Made by a program: the position numbers and the translations under genes. From Parasphingorhabdus flavimaris (GTDB lineage: Bacteria > Pseudomonadota > Alphaproteobacteria > Sphingomonadales > Sphingomonadaceae): 64,000 nucleotides of DNA. This document shows, in pieces, positions 24,401 to 37,519 of the stretch (position 1 is the stretch's first letter; each line of letters starts with the position of its first letter). The notes under the pieces are model-generated. The model was not told the DNA's origin. It searched no databases and worked only from the letters and a program-made list of their open reading frames with translations. The stretch lies in assembly GCF_013371215.1 (NCBI RefSeq), contig NZ_JABWMH010000005.1:186001-250000 (forward strand), given 5' to 3'.

Positions 24401-25816
24401 GAAAAGGCTTCCGATGTTCGTGACACCTCCTTGCGTCTGCCTCCCGGTGTTGCCGGTACGGTTGTCGAAGTCCGGGTGTTCAACCGCCACGGCATCGACA
24501 AGGACGAACGCGCCCTTGCGATTGAACGCGAAGAAATCTCGCGCTTCACCAAGGATAGGGATGACGAACGCGCCATTCTGAACCGTGCGACGTTCAACGC
24601 GCTCAAGGACATGTTGGTCGGTCAGACCGCGACTTCCGCGCCGAAGCCGATGAAAAAGGGTGCAGAGATCACCGAAGAAAGCCTGTCCGAACTGGAGCAG
24701 GTCGACTGGTGGAAGATTGCCGTCAAGGACGATCAGGTTCAGGCCGATTTCGAAGCGACCCGTCAACAATATGACGAAGCAATCAAGCTGATCAACGAAC
24801 GGTTCGAAGATCGTCGCGAGAAGCTGGAACGCGGTGACGAACTCGCACCTGGCGTCCTGAAAATGGTCAAGGTCTTTGTCGCGGTGAAGCGCAAGCTGCA
24901 ACCAGGCGACAAAATGGCTGGCCGTCACGGAAACAAGGGCGTTATCTCGCGCATTCTTCCGCAGGAAGACATGCCGTTCCTCGAAGACGGTACGCCGGTT
25001 GACATCGTGCTCAACCCGCTGGGTGTGCCTTCGCGAATGAACGTCGGGCAGATTTTCGAAACCCATCTTGGCTGGGCCGCACGTGGACTGGGTCAACAGG
25101 TTACCGAAGCGCTCGAAGAGTGGAAACTGGCCAACCCCGATCCACAGGCTGCGCCTCCACCGGATGCGGTCAAGGAACGGCTCAAGGTCATTTACGGCGA
25201 ACAATATCACGAAGATATCGATAGCCGCGATACGGCTGATATCGTCGAGATGGTGGGCCATCTGCGTCACGGTGTCCCGATGGGAACGCCGGTATTTGAT
25301 GGTGCGCATGAAAGCGACATTTCCGACATGCTCGAACTGGCAGGTCTGGATCGCAGCGGTCAGGTCAATCTCTATGATGGCCGTACCGGTGACAAGTTCG
25401 ATCGCAAGGTGACCGTGGGCTATATCTACATGCTCAAGCTGCACCATCTGGTCGACGACAAGATCCACGCGCGTTCAATCGGGCCCTACAGTCTTGTCAC
25501 GCAACAGCCTCTCGGCGGTAAAGCCCAGTTCGGCGGACAGCGTTTCGGGGAAATGGAAGTCTGGGCACTGCAGGCTTATGGCGCGGCTTACACTCTCCAG
25601 GAAATGCTGACGGTCAAATCCGATGACGTGATCGGCCGGACCAAGGTTTACGAAGCGATCGTCAAGGGCGACGACACGTTCGAAGCCGGCGTTCCGGAAA
25701 GCTTCAACGTTCTGGTCAAGGAAATGCGGTCGCTCGGCCTCAACATCCAGCTCTCCAGCTTTGGTGATGAAGATGAAGACGGGGACGACGACGGGATTGC
25801 GATAGCGGCGGAGTGA
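21422..25816 (+). CDS. rpoB: DNA-directed RNA polymerase subunit beta
   Basis: A 1464-residue beta subunit, one half of the catalytic cleft. ATG 21422 with GAGAAGG upstream; seven in-frame residues before it are leader. The rifampicin-pocket region reads [20 protein letters not shown] then [18 protein letters not shown], keeping the Asp, His and Ser whose changes give resistance elsewhere. The C-terminal region has [18 protein letters not shown]. It is longer than E. coli RpoB (1342) by alphaproteobacterial-type inserts. rpoC follows 63 bp later. Confidence 0.99.
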   Translation: MATQAASVKTTAPTPTRKKRIRKIFGDIHEVIEMPNLIEVQRESYEQFLRSDPSIGYVSGLEKTLRSVFPIRDFAGTAEMDFVNYQLEDPKYNVEECRQRGITYAAPMKVTLRLIVFEVDPETEARSVLDIKEQDVYMGDMPLMTKNGTFVINGTERVIVSQMHRSPGVLFDHDRGKTHSSGKFLFAARVIPYRGSWLDFEFDAKDIVNVRIDRKRKLPVTALLRSLGDAILEVKEKKPDFKAGEMVRVAGMKQPAEILEVDGNLITIREPMGAIDVQGKIEDEGRTKSAQLVKIVKQGYSEEDILNLFYGRIVYKRAKDGWTIPFVAEQWRGIKPTFDIVDAQSGEVVFEAATKITPRAAKKAESDGMQNIVIPTEEIFGRYSAFDLINEKTGEIYIEAGDEVTAENLEKIDTAGIDALELLDIDHVTTGPWIRNTLKVDKAEDRDGALSDIYRVMRPGEPPTRETAEALFEGLFFDPERYDLSAVGRVKLNMRLELDAPADYTILRKEDILAVVKTLVDLKDGKGEVDDIDNLGNRRVRSVGELLENQYRVGLLRMERAVKERMSSVDVSTVMPNDLINAKPAVATVREFFGSSQLSQFMDQTNPLSEVTHKRRVSALGPGGLTRERAGFEVRDVHPTHYGRICPIETPEGPNIGLINSLASFSRVNQYGFIETPYRKVVDNKVTDDVVYLSAMEEQKHTVAQANAELTEDGSFVEEIVSSRQAGEFLMAPRDIITLMDVSPKQLVSVAASLIPFLENDDANRALMGSNMQRQAVPLVKAEAPFVGTGMEETVARDSGAAIAARRAGIVDQVDATRIVIRASGAVEAGKSGVDIYTLQKFQRSNQNTCINQRPLVKVGEIVQQGDTIADGPSTDMGELALGKNSLVAFMPWNGYNYEDSILISERIVKDDVFTSIHIEEFEVMARDTKLGPEDITRDIPNVGEEALRNLDEAGIVYIGAEIEPGDILVGKITPKGESPMTPEEKLLRAIFGEKASDVRDTSLRLPPGVAGTVVEVRVFNRHGIDKDERALAIEREEISRFTKDRDDERAILNRATFNALKDMLVGQTATSAPKPMKKGAEITEESLSELEQVDWWKIAVKDDQVQADFEATRQQYDEAIKLINERFEDRREKLERGDELAPGVLKMVKVFVAVKRKLQPGDKMAGRHGNKGVISRILPQEDMPFLEDGTPVDIVLNPLGVPSRMNVGQIFETHLGWAARGLGQQVTEALEEWKLANPDPQAAPPPDAVKERLKVIYGEQYHEDIDSRDTADIVEMVGHLRHGVPMGTPVFDGAHESDISDMLELAGLDRSGQVNLYDGRTGDKFDRKVTVGYIYMLKLHHLVDDKIHARSIGPYSLVTQQPLGGKAQFGGQRFGEMEVWALQAYGAAYTLQEMLTVKSDDVIGRTKVYEAIVKGDDTFEAGVPESFNVLVKEMRSLGLNIQLSSFGDEDEDGDDDGIAIAAE

Positions 25817-25879
25817 AGTCCTGACTTCACGCCACGCAGCATTTCAAATTTGGGGCGAAAGCCCAAGAGGAATTAAGAC

Positions 25880-30283
<4,404 letters not shown>

Positions 30284-30305
30284 GCTTCTCCGTCTGGAAC
30301 CAATC

Positions 30306-30344
30306 AAAAAAGCCCCGCTGGAGATGATCCAGCGGGGCTTTTTT
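30306..30344. terminator. Strong intrinsic terminator after rpoC
   Basis: Perfect 16-bp stem, AAAAAAGCCCCGCTGG (30306-30321) with CCAGCGGGGCTTTTTT (30329-30344), 7-nt loop. It ends rpoBC and, being symmetrical, may also serve the convergent gene ending at 30378. Confidence 0.95.
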
Positions 30345-30377
30345 ATACTCTGTAATATCAGTCCGCGCGATTTCGGC

Positions 30378-31277
30378 TTAGAAGCGGATTTCGCAAACCG
30401 ACATCTTGCCCTGCACCGTGGTCCGCCACTCCCCCGTCCATTGTCCGCCCTGCGAGGCAGCGACGACCGGGCATTTTGTTTTCGCATCCTCTCGGCTCCA
30501 GATCGGACCAGCGTTCACATCGCGGGTATTGCCCGATGGCCGGGGTGAGGGCCTGGGTGCTGGCCGGGGCGTTGGGCGCTGCGATGGCGAAGCGCCTCTC
30601 CGCCGCGATGCGGACTGGATCTGGTACAGGTCGCTCATCGCACCGCCATTATCGGCATAGCCGACCCATTTTCGATAAAGATCCAGTTGTAGCCGCACAT
30701 TACGTGACCGGTCGTTCAGATAAACCGACCATTTATCGCGTCCGGTTTCGGTAAAATTGAACATCGCACGGCCTTGCGCGTTATATTCCGTCCAGCGTCC
30801 CGGACCGGTTTTTCTGAAACTGCCACCGGAGAAAAAGACCTGCTGAACATTGCGGCCATCGGTCTCCACGCTCCGCGTTGGCGGCGCTGGACGCATTCTG
30901 CCCTCGTTGCGATACGCACTGGTTATCGGGTAGAAGTCGCGCTTGGGCCCACCCCTGTCGCCAAGTCTGATCCAGTTGCGGTGGATATCGATTTGCAACT
31001 GCACATTGCGCGAAGAATCATTGAGATAGACCGACCAGTCATCGCGACCGGTCTCGCTGAACGTGTATTTTACACGGCCATCAGCACCATATTCGGTCCA
31101 GTGACCACGGCCGGTTTCACGAAACAGTCCACCATTGAACCGGACTTCCCATACATTATATCCGTTTACACCCTGCTGCCGACGCTGGGCCAGCGCTGCT
31201 TCTGAAAAGACCAGAGATGTCGTTCCAAGCAAGGCCACGGTCAGACTCATAGCCACTGCTTTGTTCAATAATTTCAT
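30378..31277 (-). CDS. Secreted repeat protein with C-terminal mannan-binding-lectin-like domain
   Basis: A 299-residue exported protein; signal peptide about 1-30 (VALLGTTSLVFSEAALA). Two tandem repeats of about 82 residues follow (41-123 and 144-225); each has GGxFRxTGxGxWTEY, then FxETGRDxWSVYLND and a SRNVxLQ(I/L)D(I/L) stretch. An Arg/Pro linker (226-250) leads to a C-terminal module (257-299: GPIWSREDAKTKCP, WTGEW, MSVCEIRF) resembling the MVL mannan-binding domain. The two Cys may pair. It could bind glycans in the periplasm or outside; this is inferred. The start MKLLNKAV follows GGGGAA. Confidence 0.75.
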   Translation of the reverse strand: MKLLNKAVAMSLTVALLGTTSLVFSEAALAQRRQQGVNGYNVWEVRFNGGLFRETGRGHWTEYGADGRVKYTFSETGRDDWSVYLNDSSRNVQLQIDIHRNWIRLGDRGGPKRDFYPITSAYRNEGRMRPAPPTRSVETDGRNVQQVFFSGGSFRKTGPGRWTEYNAQGRAMFNFTETGRDKWSVYLNDRSRNVRLQLDLYRKWVGYADNGGAMSDLYQIQSASRRRGASPSQRPTPRPAPRPSPRPSGNTRDVNAGPIWSREDAKTKCPVVAASQGGQWTGEWRTTVQGKMSVCEIRF

Positions 31278-31360
31278 GTGTTCCCCATTTTCTTTTGCGC
31301 GACCCGGGGGAAGGTTGGCACAGAACCGGTGTAGGCAACAAGTCTCTTTATTATAAACAC

Positions 31361-31393
31361 AAAAACCCGCCGGCAATTTGCCGGCGGGTTTTT
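31361..31393 (-). terminator. Intrinsic terminator after azoR
   Basis: Stem AAAAACCCGCCGGCA (31361-31375) with TGCCGGCGGGTTTTT (31379-31393), 3-nt loop. On the minus strand it lies 25 bp after the azoreductase stop; it is symmetrical, so it may work both ways. Confidence 0.9.
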
Positions 31394-31417
31394 CGATCTG
31401 AGCCAATGGAAAGCCGA

Positions 31418-31999
31418 TCAGACGGCAGCAACTTCATCGAGCGCTTGCGTCAGAGCTTCTTCGCCCCTCACCATCTGCTGGTCAGCGGCCACGATAGTCA
31501 CGTCATCAATGCCGATGAACCCGAGCACATGGCGCAGATAGCCGGTAGCAAAGTCAATCTCGCTGCCTATTTCCGTACCGCCCGATGCGACCAGAATATA
31601 GGCTTTCTTGCCCGTAAGCAGTCCTTCCGGACCATTGGCGGTATAGTGGAACGTTTTGCGCGCCCTGGCCACCATATCGATCCACGCCTTCAATGCTGCC
31701 GGAATAGCAAAATTATAGATCGGCGTGCCGATTACCAATATGTCGGCTGCGAATAATTCCGCCACCAGCGTATCGGAGACGGCGAGCTCCGCTTTTTGCC
31801 CGTCGTTCCGTTCCGCTTCGTCGGTAAAGTTCGCACCAACCCAGTCTTCGGTCACAAAAGGCAAAGCCTCGGCAAGATCGCGGGTGACGATATTGTCCGG
31901 ATCGAGTCTTTCGATAAGGGCATCCGTCAAGGCACGGGACGATGATCCGGCCTTGCGGGCGCTTGCATCGATACGGAGGATGTTTTTTATGCTGGTCAT
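31418..31999 (-). CDS. azoR: FMN-dependent NADH-azoreductase
   Basis: A 193-residue flavodoxin-like quinone/azo reductase. Motifs: IDASARKAGSSSRALTDALI at the phosphate-binding start, IGTPIYNFAIPAALKAWIDM and the ILVASGGTEIGSEIDFATGY segment with LRHVLGFIGI. It reduces quinones and azo compounds by two electrons with NAD(P)H. It is in line with a pirin gene and divergent from a LysR gene, a set often seen in quinone or electrophile response. Confidence 0.92.
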   Translation of the reverse strand: MTSIKNILRIDASARKAGSSSRALTDALIERLDPDNIVTRDLAEALPFVTEDWVGANFTDEAERNDGQKAELAVSDTLVAELFAADILVIGTPIYNFAIPAALKAWIDMVARARKTFHYTANGPEGLLTGKKAYILVASGGTEIGSEIDFATGYLRHVLGFIGIDDVTIVAADQQMVRGEEALTQALDEVAAV

Positions 32000-32087
32000 G
32001 ATATTTTCCTAGTGTCAGGGTTGGTGATAGGGATGGAAGGGACGCTCGCTCTAGGGGGACGAGAGAGCGCCCCTTCACCAGGGAGAG

Positions 32088-32804
32088 TCAGTTCTGCGGC
32101 TCCCAAGCTTCGACGAAGACGAATTCTGCATCTTCGATGGCTTCGATCTGCAGCGACGATATATCCCTGATCGCCAGAGAATCCCGCGCGCTGACAATCT
32201 CGCCATTGACTTCCACCTGACCGGCGGAACCGACCAGATAGACATGGGCGCCATCAGCAATCCGGTGCTCGACCCTGGTCCCGGTCGAGAGCGTCGCGCC
32301 GTAAAGTCGCGCATCCGCCCCGATTTTCAACGCACCCTTGCTGATGTCTTCGTCAAAACCGCTGGCGAGTATTTCCAGCTGTCCGGCCCGTTCGCCCTTG
32401 GGGAAGGCTTTCGCGTCCCAGCGCGGTGCACCGCCCGGCGCACGCGGTTCGATCCATATCTGGAACAGCCGGGTTTGCTCGTCCTCCAGATTATATTCGC
32501 TGTGCATCACGCCGGTGCCGGCGCTCATCACCTGAACATCGCCTGCCTCTGTGCGGCCCTCATTGCCCATATTGTCGCGATGGGTAATCGCCCCTTCGCG
32601 GACATAGGTGATGATTTCCATGTTCTGATGGCCGTGCATCGGAAATCCGGTTTTCGGTTTGATCTCGTCATCATTCCACACCCGGATCGGGCCAAAGCCC
32701 ATGCGGGCGGGGTCCCAATATTTGCCGAAGGAAAAATGATGGCGGGCCTGTAGCCATTCGTGGTTAACATGGGCCAGATCCTTGAACGTGCGTTTCTCGA
32801 TCAT
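32088..32804 (-). CDS. Pirin family protein (YhhW-like bicupin)
   Basis: A 238-residue bicupin. The metal site of the N-terminal cupin is visible as FPMHGHQNMEIITYV with later HSEYN (three His and one Glu). YhhW-type pirins show quercetin dioxygenase activity in vitro. It sits upstream of azoR on the same strand and 125 bp from a divergent LysR regulator. Confidence 0.9.
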   Translation of the reverse strand: MIEKRTFKDLAHVNHEWLQARHHFSFGKYWDPARMGFGPIRVWNDDEIKPKTGFPMHGHQNMEIITYVREGAITHRDNMGNEGRTEAGDVQVMSAGTGVMHSEYNLEDEQTRLFQIWIEPRAPGGAPRWDAKAFPKGERAGQLEILASGFDEDISKGALKIGADARLYGATLSTGTRVEHRIADGAHVYLVGSAGQVEVNGEIVSARDSLAIRDISSLQIEAIEDAEFVFVEAWEPQN

Positions 32805-32929
32805 TGTCTTTCTCCTGCTGGAGCGGCTCTTTCCCGCTCGTCTTGATCTCCAGATAAGCGCGAAGGTTTGTATCCAAAATAGACAAGATAGAAATTGATT
32901 GTTTCCGGTTCTTCCCTAATGTCAAAGCC

Positions 32930-33820
32930 ATGACACTACCCGATTACGAAGCCTGGGCGATATTTGCAGCGGTAGCGCGACGCGGCAGTTTTACCGCGGC
33001 GGCCAAAGAGCTGAATCTGTCAAAGCCGACCATTTCAAAAGCAATCACCCGGCTCGAGCAAAGCCTAGGCACGGTCCTGTTTCATCGCACTTCCCGCAAA
33101 ATATCCCTGTCCACCGCCGGGCGCTCGCTGCTCCCCCATGCCCAGCAAATCTCTTATGATGGCGAGGCCGCGATGGAAGCAGCGCGCGACACCACCCATT
33201 TACTCAACGGCCGGGTCAGCCTGGCTGCACCCCTAAGCTATGGACTTTCGCATCTGGCGCCGGTGATCGCCGATTTCATGTGCGCATATCCGGAGATCAC
33301 TGTCGATCTCCAGCTGAACGATGCGCGGGTCGATCTGATCGAGGAAGGTTTCGATTGCGCCATCCGCATTGGCGCCCTCCCCGACAGCAGCCTGAGAGCG
33401 ATCAAGCTGCGCAATATGAGCGGCTATTTCATTGCCGCCCCGAGCTATATCGAACGCAAGGGCCAGCCCGAAACGCCGACTGATCTTGGCGAGCACGACT
33501 GCTTCATATATTCCAACACCCCCAGCCCCGAAGTCTGGTCCATCTCGGACAAGAGTGGCGAGATAACGAACGTTCGGCCCAAGGCCAGATTCCGCAGCAA
33601 CAACGGTGATGTCATGCTGCCTGCCCTCATCGCTGGACGGGGCATCGGATATTTGCCTGATTTTCTGTGTCAGAAAGCGCTGGATGCAGGCGATCTGATC
33701 AATATTCTGCCGGACTGGCACATGGGAGAGATCGCGCTCAATATTGTAATGCCCCCTTCCCGATTGCGGCCGGCACGCGTCGATGCGCTGGTTGACTTTC
33801 TGAAAGACAATCTGCGTTAG
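32930..33820 (+). CDS. LysR-family regulator divergent from pirin-azoR
   Basis: A 296-residue LysR protein with N-terminal winged helix (FAAVARRGSFTAAAKELNLS, then KPTISKAITRLEQSLGTVLF) and a substrate-binding domain of the AaeR/DsdC-like cluster type. Divergence from the pirin and azoreductase genes makes those the likely targets. No convincing T-N11-A site was fixed in the 125-bp gap. Confidence 0.9.
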   Translation: MTLPDYEAWAIFAAVARRGSFTAAAKELNLSKPTISKAITRLEQSLGTVLFHRTSRKISLSTAGRSLLPHAQQISYDGEAAMEAARDTTHLLNGRVSLAAPLSYGLSHLAPVIADFMCAYPEITVDLQLNDARVDLIEEGFDCAIRIGALPDSSLRAIKLRNMSGYFIAAPSYIERKGQPETPTDLGEHDCFIYSNTPSPEVWSISDKSGEITNVRPKARFRSNNGDVMLPALIAGRGIGYLPDFLCQKALDAGDLINILPDWHMGEIALNIVMPPSRLRPARVDALVDFLKDNLR

Positions 33821-34002
33821 CCGGGTGCGCGTTGCGCGTCGCTGCATCATTTCCCTGTCCTACATCAGCCCGATTCTCTATCTTGTCCTCATGACCAGCG
33901 AAGCTCGGATCAAGGCTGATGGGAAAATGCTGCCAACCGAGGAACATTCTGGATGGTCGGGCAGCATGTTTGCGTCTAGAATCGCGGAACAGGTTTTTTC
34001 TC

Positions 34003-34020
34003 TACACTGTAAACTGTGTA
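34003..34020. promoter_or_regulatory. Dyad upstream of the LysE gene
   Basis: TACACtGTaaACtGTGTA: an 18-bp imperfect palindrome with TACAC (34003-34007) and GTGTA (34016-34020) arms and GT/AC inside. It ends 31 bp before the LysE-type start, a suitable place for an operator. The 231-bp region around it holds no other gene. Confidence 0.45.
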
Positions 34021-34051
34021 AAGTTCGTCAGCAAAACAGGTCCGAATATTA

Positions 34052-34732
34052 ATGCCGCTGGAGACCATATTTCTGTTCGTGATAGCGGACCTGATGTTTT
34101 GCTTCACTCCGGGGCCGGCCACGATGGTTACCGTCAGCCATGCTCTGCCGCTCGGACCCAGGGGCGGGATGCGCGGCGCGCTTGGACCGATTGTCGGTAT
34201 TAATGTCGGGAATTTTATCTGGTATGCGCTGACCGCTTTCGGGCTCATCGCCCTGATACAGGCTCTTCCGGCCGCCTATGCAACGCTCCGCTGGGTCGGC
34301 GTCGCCTATCTCGCATGGATGGGATTGCAGATGCTCAGGGGCGGAGCCAGCAGACTTGCCAAACAATCGGCCAGGAGCGCCAGCTTCAAAAGAGGATTTC
34401 TCAACGGCTTGGCGGTGCACATGTCCAACCCCAAGGCCTTGCTCTTCTATACCGCCATCATCCCGCCGTTTATCGACCCGTCGGGAAATCTGATGCTGCA
34501 ATTCCTGATATTGGCGATATTGACCATTTTTACGGAAACATCCGGCCTCACTTTCTACGCCGCACTGGCATCCAGAGCGCGAAATCTCGGCAAAGCCGAC
34601 CAGGCACAAATCCTGTTTCAGAAAATTGCCGCGATCGTGCTAATCGGTGCAGCGCTGATATTGGCGTGGTGGAATCTCTCTGACGAAGCCGTCGAGACTG
34701 CGTTCAACTTGCCGACAGGAGCGATGGGCTAG
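34052..34732 (+). CDS. LysE/RhtB-family amino-acid exporter
   Basis: A 226-residue inner-membrane protein with about six hydrophobic helices. The family signature is seen in CFTPGPATMVTVSHALPLGP near the N-terminus and in GFLNGLAVHMSNPKALLFYT. Members export amino acids or homoserine lactone-type compounds; the substrate is not evident. The stop codon touches the next start (TAGATG). Confidence 0.88.
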   Translation: MPLETIFLFVIADLMFCFTPGPATMVTVSHALPLGPRGGMRGALGPIVGINVGNFIWYALTAFGLIALIQALPAAYATLRWVGVAYLAWMGLQMLRGGASRLAKQSARSASFKRGFLNGLAVHMSNPKALLFYTAIIPPFIDPSGNLMLQFLILAILTIFTETSGLTFYAALASRARNLGKADQAQILFQKIAAIVLIGAALILAWWNLSDEAVETAFNLPTGAMG

Positions 34733-35758
34733 ATGGAAATCATGATCAGAATATGGTTCAGTCTGTTGGCCCTGACTCTTGCCGCGCCGCTTTCCGCACA
34801 GCAGGAACCCGGCAACGGGTTCGATTCCGGCACGATTCTGGCACTGAAAAACCTGCAGCTGCTTGACCAGCGAATGAACAGCATCGGGTATAAGCTGGTT
34901 GATGCCAATGCACCCTATTGCGAGCAGAAAACTGCCAGAACCGGACTCCTGCTGAACGATGTCGCCCAATATGCCGATCAGGAGACAGCAAGTTTCGCCC
35001 TCGGGTTCAGCGGTTCCGTCGGGATTACTGCAGTGGCGCCAGACAGTCCGACCGACAGAGCCAATTTACTGCCGGGCGATACGCTGCTCGCCATCAATAC
35101 AATGGCCATCGAGGACATCGCGGTCGACGGCCCCGAGCTGGCGAAAGAGCCTCCCCCCTATCGCAGAGTCGCCGCGATCAACCGGACGATTGAACGGGCG
35201 CTGGCCGAAGGCAATGTCGATTTGACGATTTCGCGAGGCGGTATCAATCAGACCATTCCGGTCGCGGCGACCCTGACATGCCCAGGGCAGTTCCAGATTC
35301 GGGTCAGCGCCGACAGGAGTGCAAGCGCTGACGGCAAGCTGGTCAGCGTCTCGTCGCGCCTCGCCGAATATTTTCTGGCAGACGATGAATTCGCCGCCGT
35401 GGTCGCCCACGAACTCGCCCATAATCTGCTGAAGCATCGAGACCGGCTTGATGCCCAACAGGTCAATCGCGGATTTTTCGGACAATTTGGGGAGAGCGCC
35501 AGCCGGATCAAGGCCGCCGAGATCGAGGCCGACCGGCTATCGGTCTGGCTGATGGCCAATGCGGGCTATGACCCGCAAGCGGCAATCCGCTTCTGGACCC
35601 GTTATGGCAAGGAACATGGCAAGGGGATTTTCTCTGCCTCGACCCATTATCGCTGGAAAAAGCGGGTGGAATTATTCGAAGAAGAATTGGCAAAAATGGC
35701 GAAGATTGAACCCGTTGATGGCAAATTTCCGCCACCGCTGCTGACCAAGGCAGACTGA
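34733..35758 (+). CDS. Exported PDZ-containing M48-type metalloprotease
   Basis: A 341-residue protein with an N-terminal signal peptide (IWFSLLALTLAAPLSAQ). A PDZ-like domain spans about 86-178 (FSGSVGITAVAPDSPTDRAN, LLPGDTLLAINTMAI). The M48 site HELAH is at 226-230 with the downstream EIEAD (263-267) giving the third zinc ligand. It is likely periplasmic. PDZ before the catalytic domain is unusual, since BepA-type M48 proteins carry TPR after it. It starts directly at the end of lysE. Confidence 0.82.
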   Translation: MEIMIRIWFSLLALTLAAPLSAQQEPGNGFDSGTILALKNLQLLDQRMNSIGYKLVDANAPYCEQKTARTGLLLNDVAQYADQETASFALGFSGSVGITAVAPDSPTDRANLLPGDTLLAINTMAIEDIAVDGPELAKEPPPYRRVAAINRTIERALAEGNVDLTISRGGINQTIPVAATLTCPGQFQIRVSADRSASADGKLVSVSSRLAEYFLADDEFAAVVAHELAHNLLKHRDRLDAQQVNRGFFGQFGESASRIKAAEIEADRLSVWLMANAGYDPQAAIRFWTRYGKEHGKGIFSASTHYRWKKRVELFEEELAKMAKIEPVDGKFPPPLLTKAD

Positions 35759-35759
35759 C

Positions 35760-36032
35760 TCAATCGTCCCGCTCGTAGGCTTCTTTGCAATTGCGGCGCT
35801 CTTGCTTGTTTTGTGCTTCGTCCAGGCAAAGATCGCGCTGTTTCTTCCGCTCGGCGAGCACCTTGCGGCCCAGATCCTCTTCCCGCTCGGACTGGGTCTG
35901 GGTGGTCGCGTCAACGGCCGTCTCGACCACCGTACCAGCCGCACGGAACGGCGCTGTGACGATCTTGCTCGCGACGCAGCCGGATAACAGTACGGGGACC
36001 AGAGCGACCGACAGGATTGGAAATAGGCGCAT
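35760..36032 (-). CDS. Small lipoprotein
   Basis: A 90-residue lipoprotein with signal ending in VLLSGC (Cys19) and a charged, probably helical C-terminal half (SEREEDLGRKVLAERKKQRD) with two Cys. Function not recognised. It is convergent with the protease gene (1 bp between stops) and lies 66 bp downstream of galU on the same strand. Confidence 0.75.
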   Translation of the reverse strand: MRLFPILSVALVPVLLSGCVASKIVTAPFRAAGTVVETAVDATTQTQSEREEDLGRKVLAERKKQRDLCLDEAQNKQERRNCKEAYERDD

Positions 36033-36098
36033 GCAAAACTCCTCAGATGTTTCCTACAGTCGATAGGCTGAAGTCCGGATGAATGGCCGGGCGGAGTA

Positions 36099-36965
36099 TC
36101 ACTCGGCCAGCAACTTCTCGGCAATCGTCCGGATATCGCTGCCGATTTCGGGATGAGCCAGCGCCAGCGCCAGATTGGCCTCGACATAGCCCTGTTTCGA
36201 CCCGCAATCATAACGTTTGCCGTCAAAGGTCATGCCGTGAAACGGCTGCTGGCCGATCATCTGCGCCATCGCGTCGGTCAACTGGATTTCCCCGCCAGCC
36301 CCGGCGGCCTGGGTTTCCAATATCCGCATCACTTCGGGCTGCAGGATATAGCGGCCCGGCAGGATCAGATTGGATGGCGCGGTGCCTGCAGGGGGCTTCT
36401 CCACTAGACCTTTGACCTCGGTTATCGGCCCGTCGCGTTTGCCGGGATCGATCACACCATAAGACGGCGTGTCCTCGAACGGAATTTCCAGCGCGCAGAC
36501 GATATTGCCACCGAGCTTTTCGTAAGCGCCGACCATCTGACTCATGCAGCCGGGCGAACCGACCATGAACTCGTCGGGCAGGAAAATCGCGAACGGCTCG
36601 TCGCCGATGATGTCCCGGGCGCACCAGATAGCGTGGCCAAGGCCAAGCGGTTCCTGTTGCCGAACGAAAACACAGTCGCCCGGCCGGAGACGGGTTCCTT
36701 CGAGGACCGACCGGTCTTTTGATCGATCGGCCATCGTGTGCTCCAGTTCATAGGCCATGTCGAAATGATCCTCGATCATGCCCTTGCCGCGGCCGTTGAC
36801 GAAGATCATCTGCTCGATTCCAGCTTCGAGTGCTTCATCGACAGCATATTGGAGGAGCGGCCGGTCGACGATCGGAAAAAGTTCTTTGGGCATGACCTTG
36901 GTCGCCGGCAGGAAGCGGGTTCCCATGCCGGCAACGGGAAAGACGGCTTTTCTGATCGGTTTCAT
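36099..36965 (-). CDS. galU: UTP-glucose-1-phosphate uridylyltransferase
   Basis: A 288-residue nucleotidyltransferase making UDP-glucose for envelope polysaccharides. Motifs: PVAGMGTRFLPATKVMPKEL at the nucleotide-binding start, VDRPLLQYAVDEA, LPDEFMVG and the GLVEKP segment. It is 9 bp downstream of msrA on the same strand. Confidence 0.97.
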   Translation of the reverse strand: MKPIRKAVFPVAGMGTRFLPATKVMPKELFPIVDRPLLQYAVDEALEAGIEQMIFVNGRGKGMIEDHFDMAYELEHTMADRSKDRSVLEGTRLRPGDCVFVRQQEPLGLGHAIWCARDIIGDEPFAIFLPDEFMVGSPGCMSQMVGAYEKLGGNIVCALEIPFEDTPSYGVIDPGKRDGPITEVKGLVEKPPAGTAPSNLILPGRYILQPEVMRILETQAAGAGGEIQLTDAMAQMIGQQPFHGMTFDGKRYDCGSKQGYVEANLALALAHPEIGSDIRTIAEKLLAE

Positions 36966-36974
36966 AGGTCTGTC

Positions 36975-37508
36975 CTAGTTCTTCAATTTATCGGCGAAAC
37001 TGGTGCGCAATTTCTGCAATTTCGGAGGAATGGTAGCGACACAATAAGGATTGCTGCGTCCTTCGTCCGCCCAATATTGCTGATGATAGTCTTCCGCCAC
37101 ATACCATGGTGCCGGCCCTTCAATTGTCGTCACAATCGTTTCGGAGCGCCCCTCTCCGGCGCGTTTGATAGCGTTTTCCGCCTCGGCGCGCTGTTCATCG
37201 TCCAGCGGAAAAATTGCCGAGCGATACTGGGTGCCAATGTCATTGCCCTGCCGATTGAGCTGGGTCGGATCATGGGTCGCAAAGAAAATATCCAGCAGAT
37301 CGGAATAGCTTACCAGCGCATCGTCAAATCCGAGCTTGATCGCTTCGGCGTGACCGGTGGTACCCGAACAAACCTCGCGATAGGTAGGATTGGGCTGCTC
37401 GCCTCCGATATAGCCGCTCTCGACGGAATTCACCCCGGCGATGTCATTGAACACCGCTTCGGTGCACCAGAAGCAACCGCCGGCCAAAATGGCTTCCTGC
37501 TGTGCCAT
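36975..37508 (-). CDS. msrA: Peptide-methionine (S)-S-oxide reductase
   Basis: A 177-residue MsrA that repairs oxidised methionine. The catalytic Cys is in [24 protein letters not shown] and [11 protein letters not shown] are also typical. It is cytoplasmic (no signal). It lies 11 bp downstream of the RND pump gene and 9 bp upstream of galU. Confidence 0.97.
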   Translation of the reverse strand: MAQQEAILAGGCFWCTEAVFNDIAGVNSVESGYIGGEQPNPTYREVCSGTTGHAEAIKLGFDDALVSYSDLLDIFFATHDPTQLNRQGNDIGTQYRSAIFPLDDEQRAEAENAIKRAGEGRSETIVTTIEGPAPWYVAEDYHQQYWADEGRSNPYCVATIPPKLQKLRTSFADKLKN

Positions 37509-37519
37509 ATAAACTCCTT

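Noticed and set aside
21551-25468. Very long open frames antisense to rpoB
   Set aside because: They are mirror frames of a GC-rich, codon-biased gene; they have no domains or start signals.
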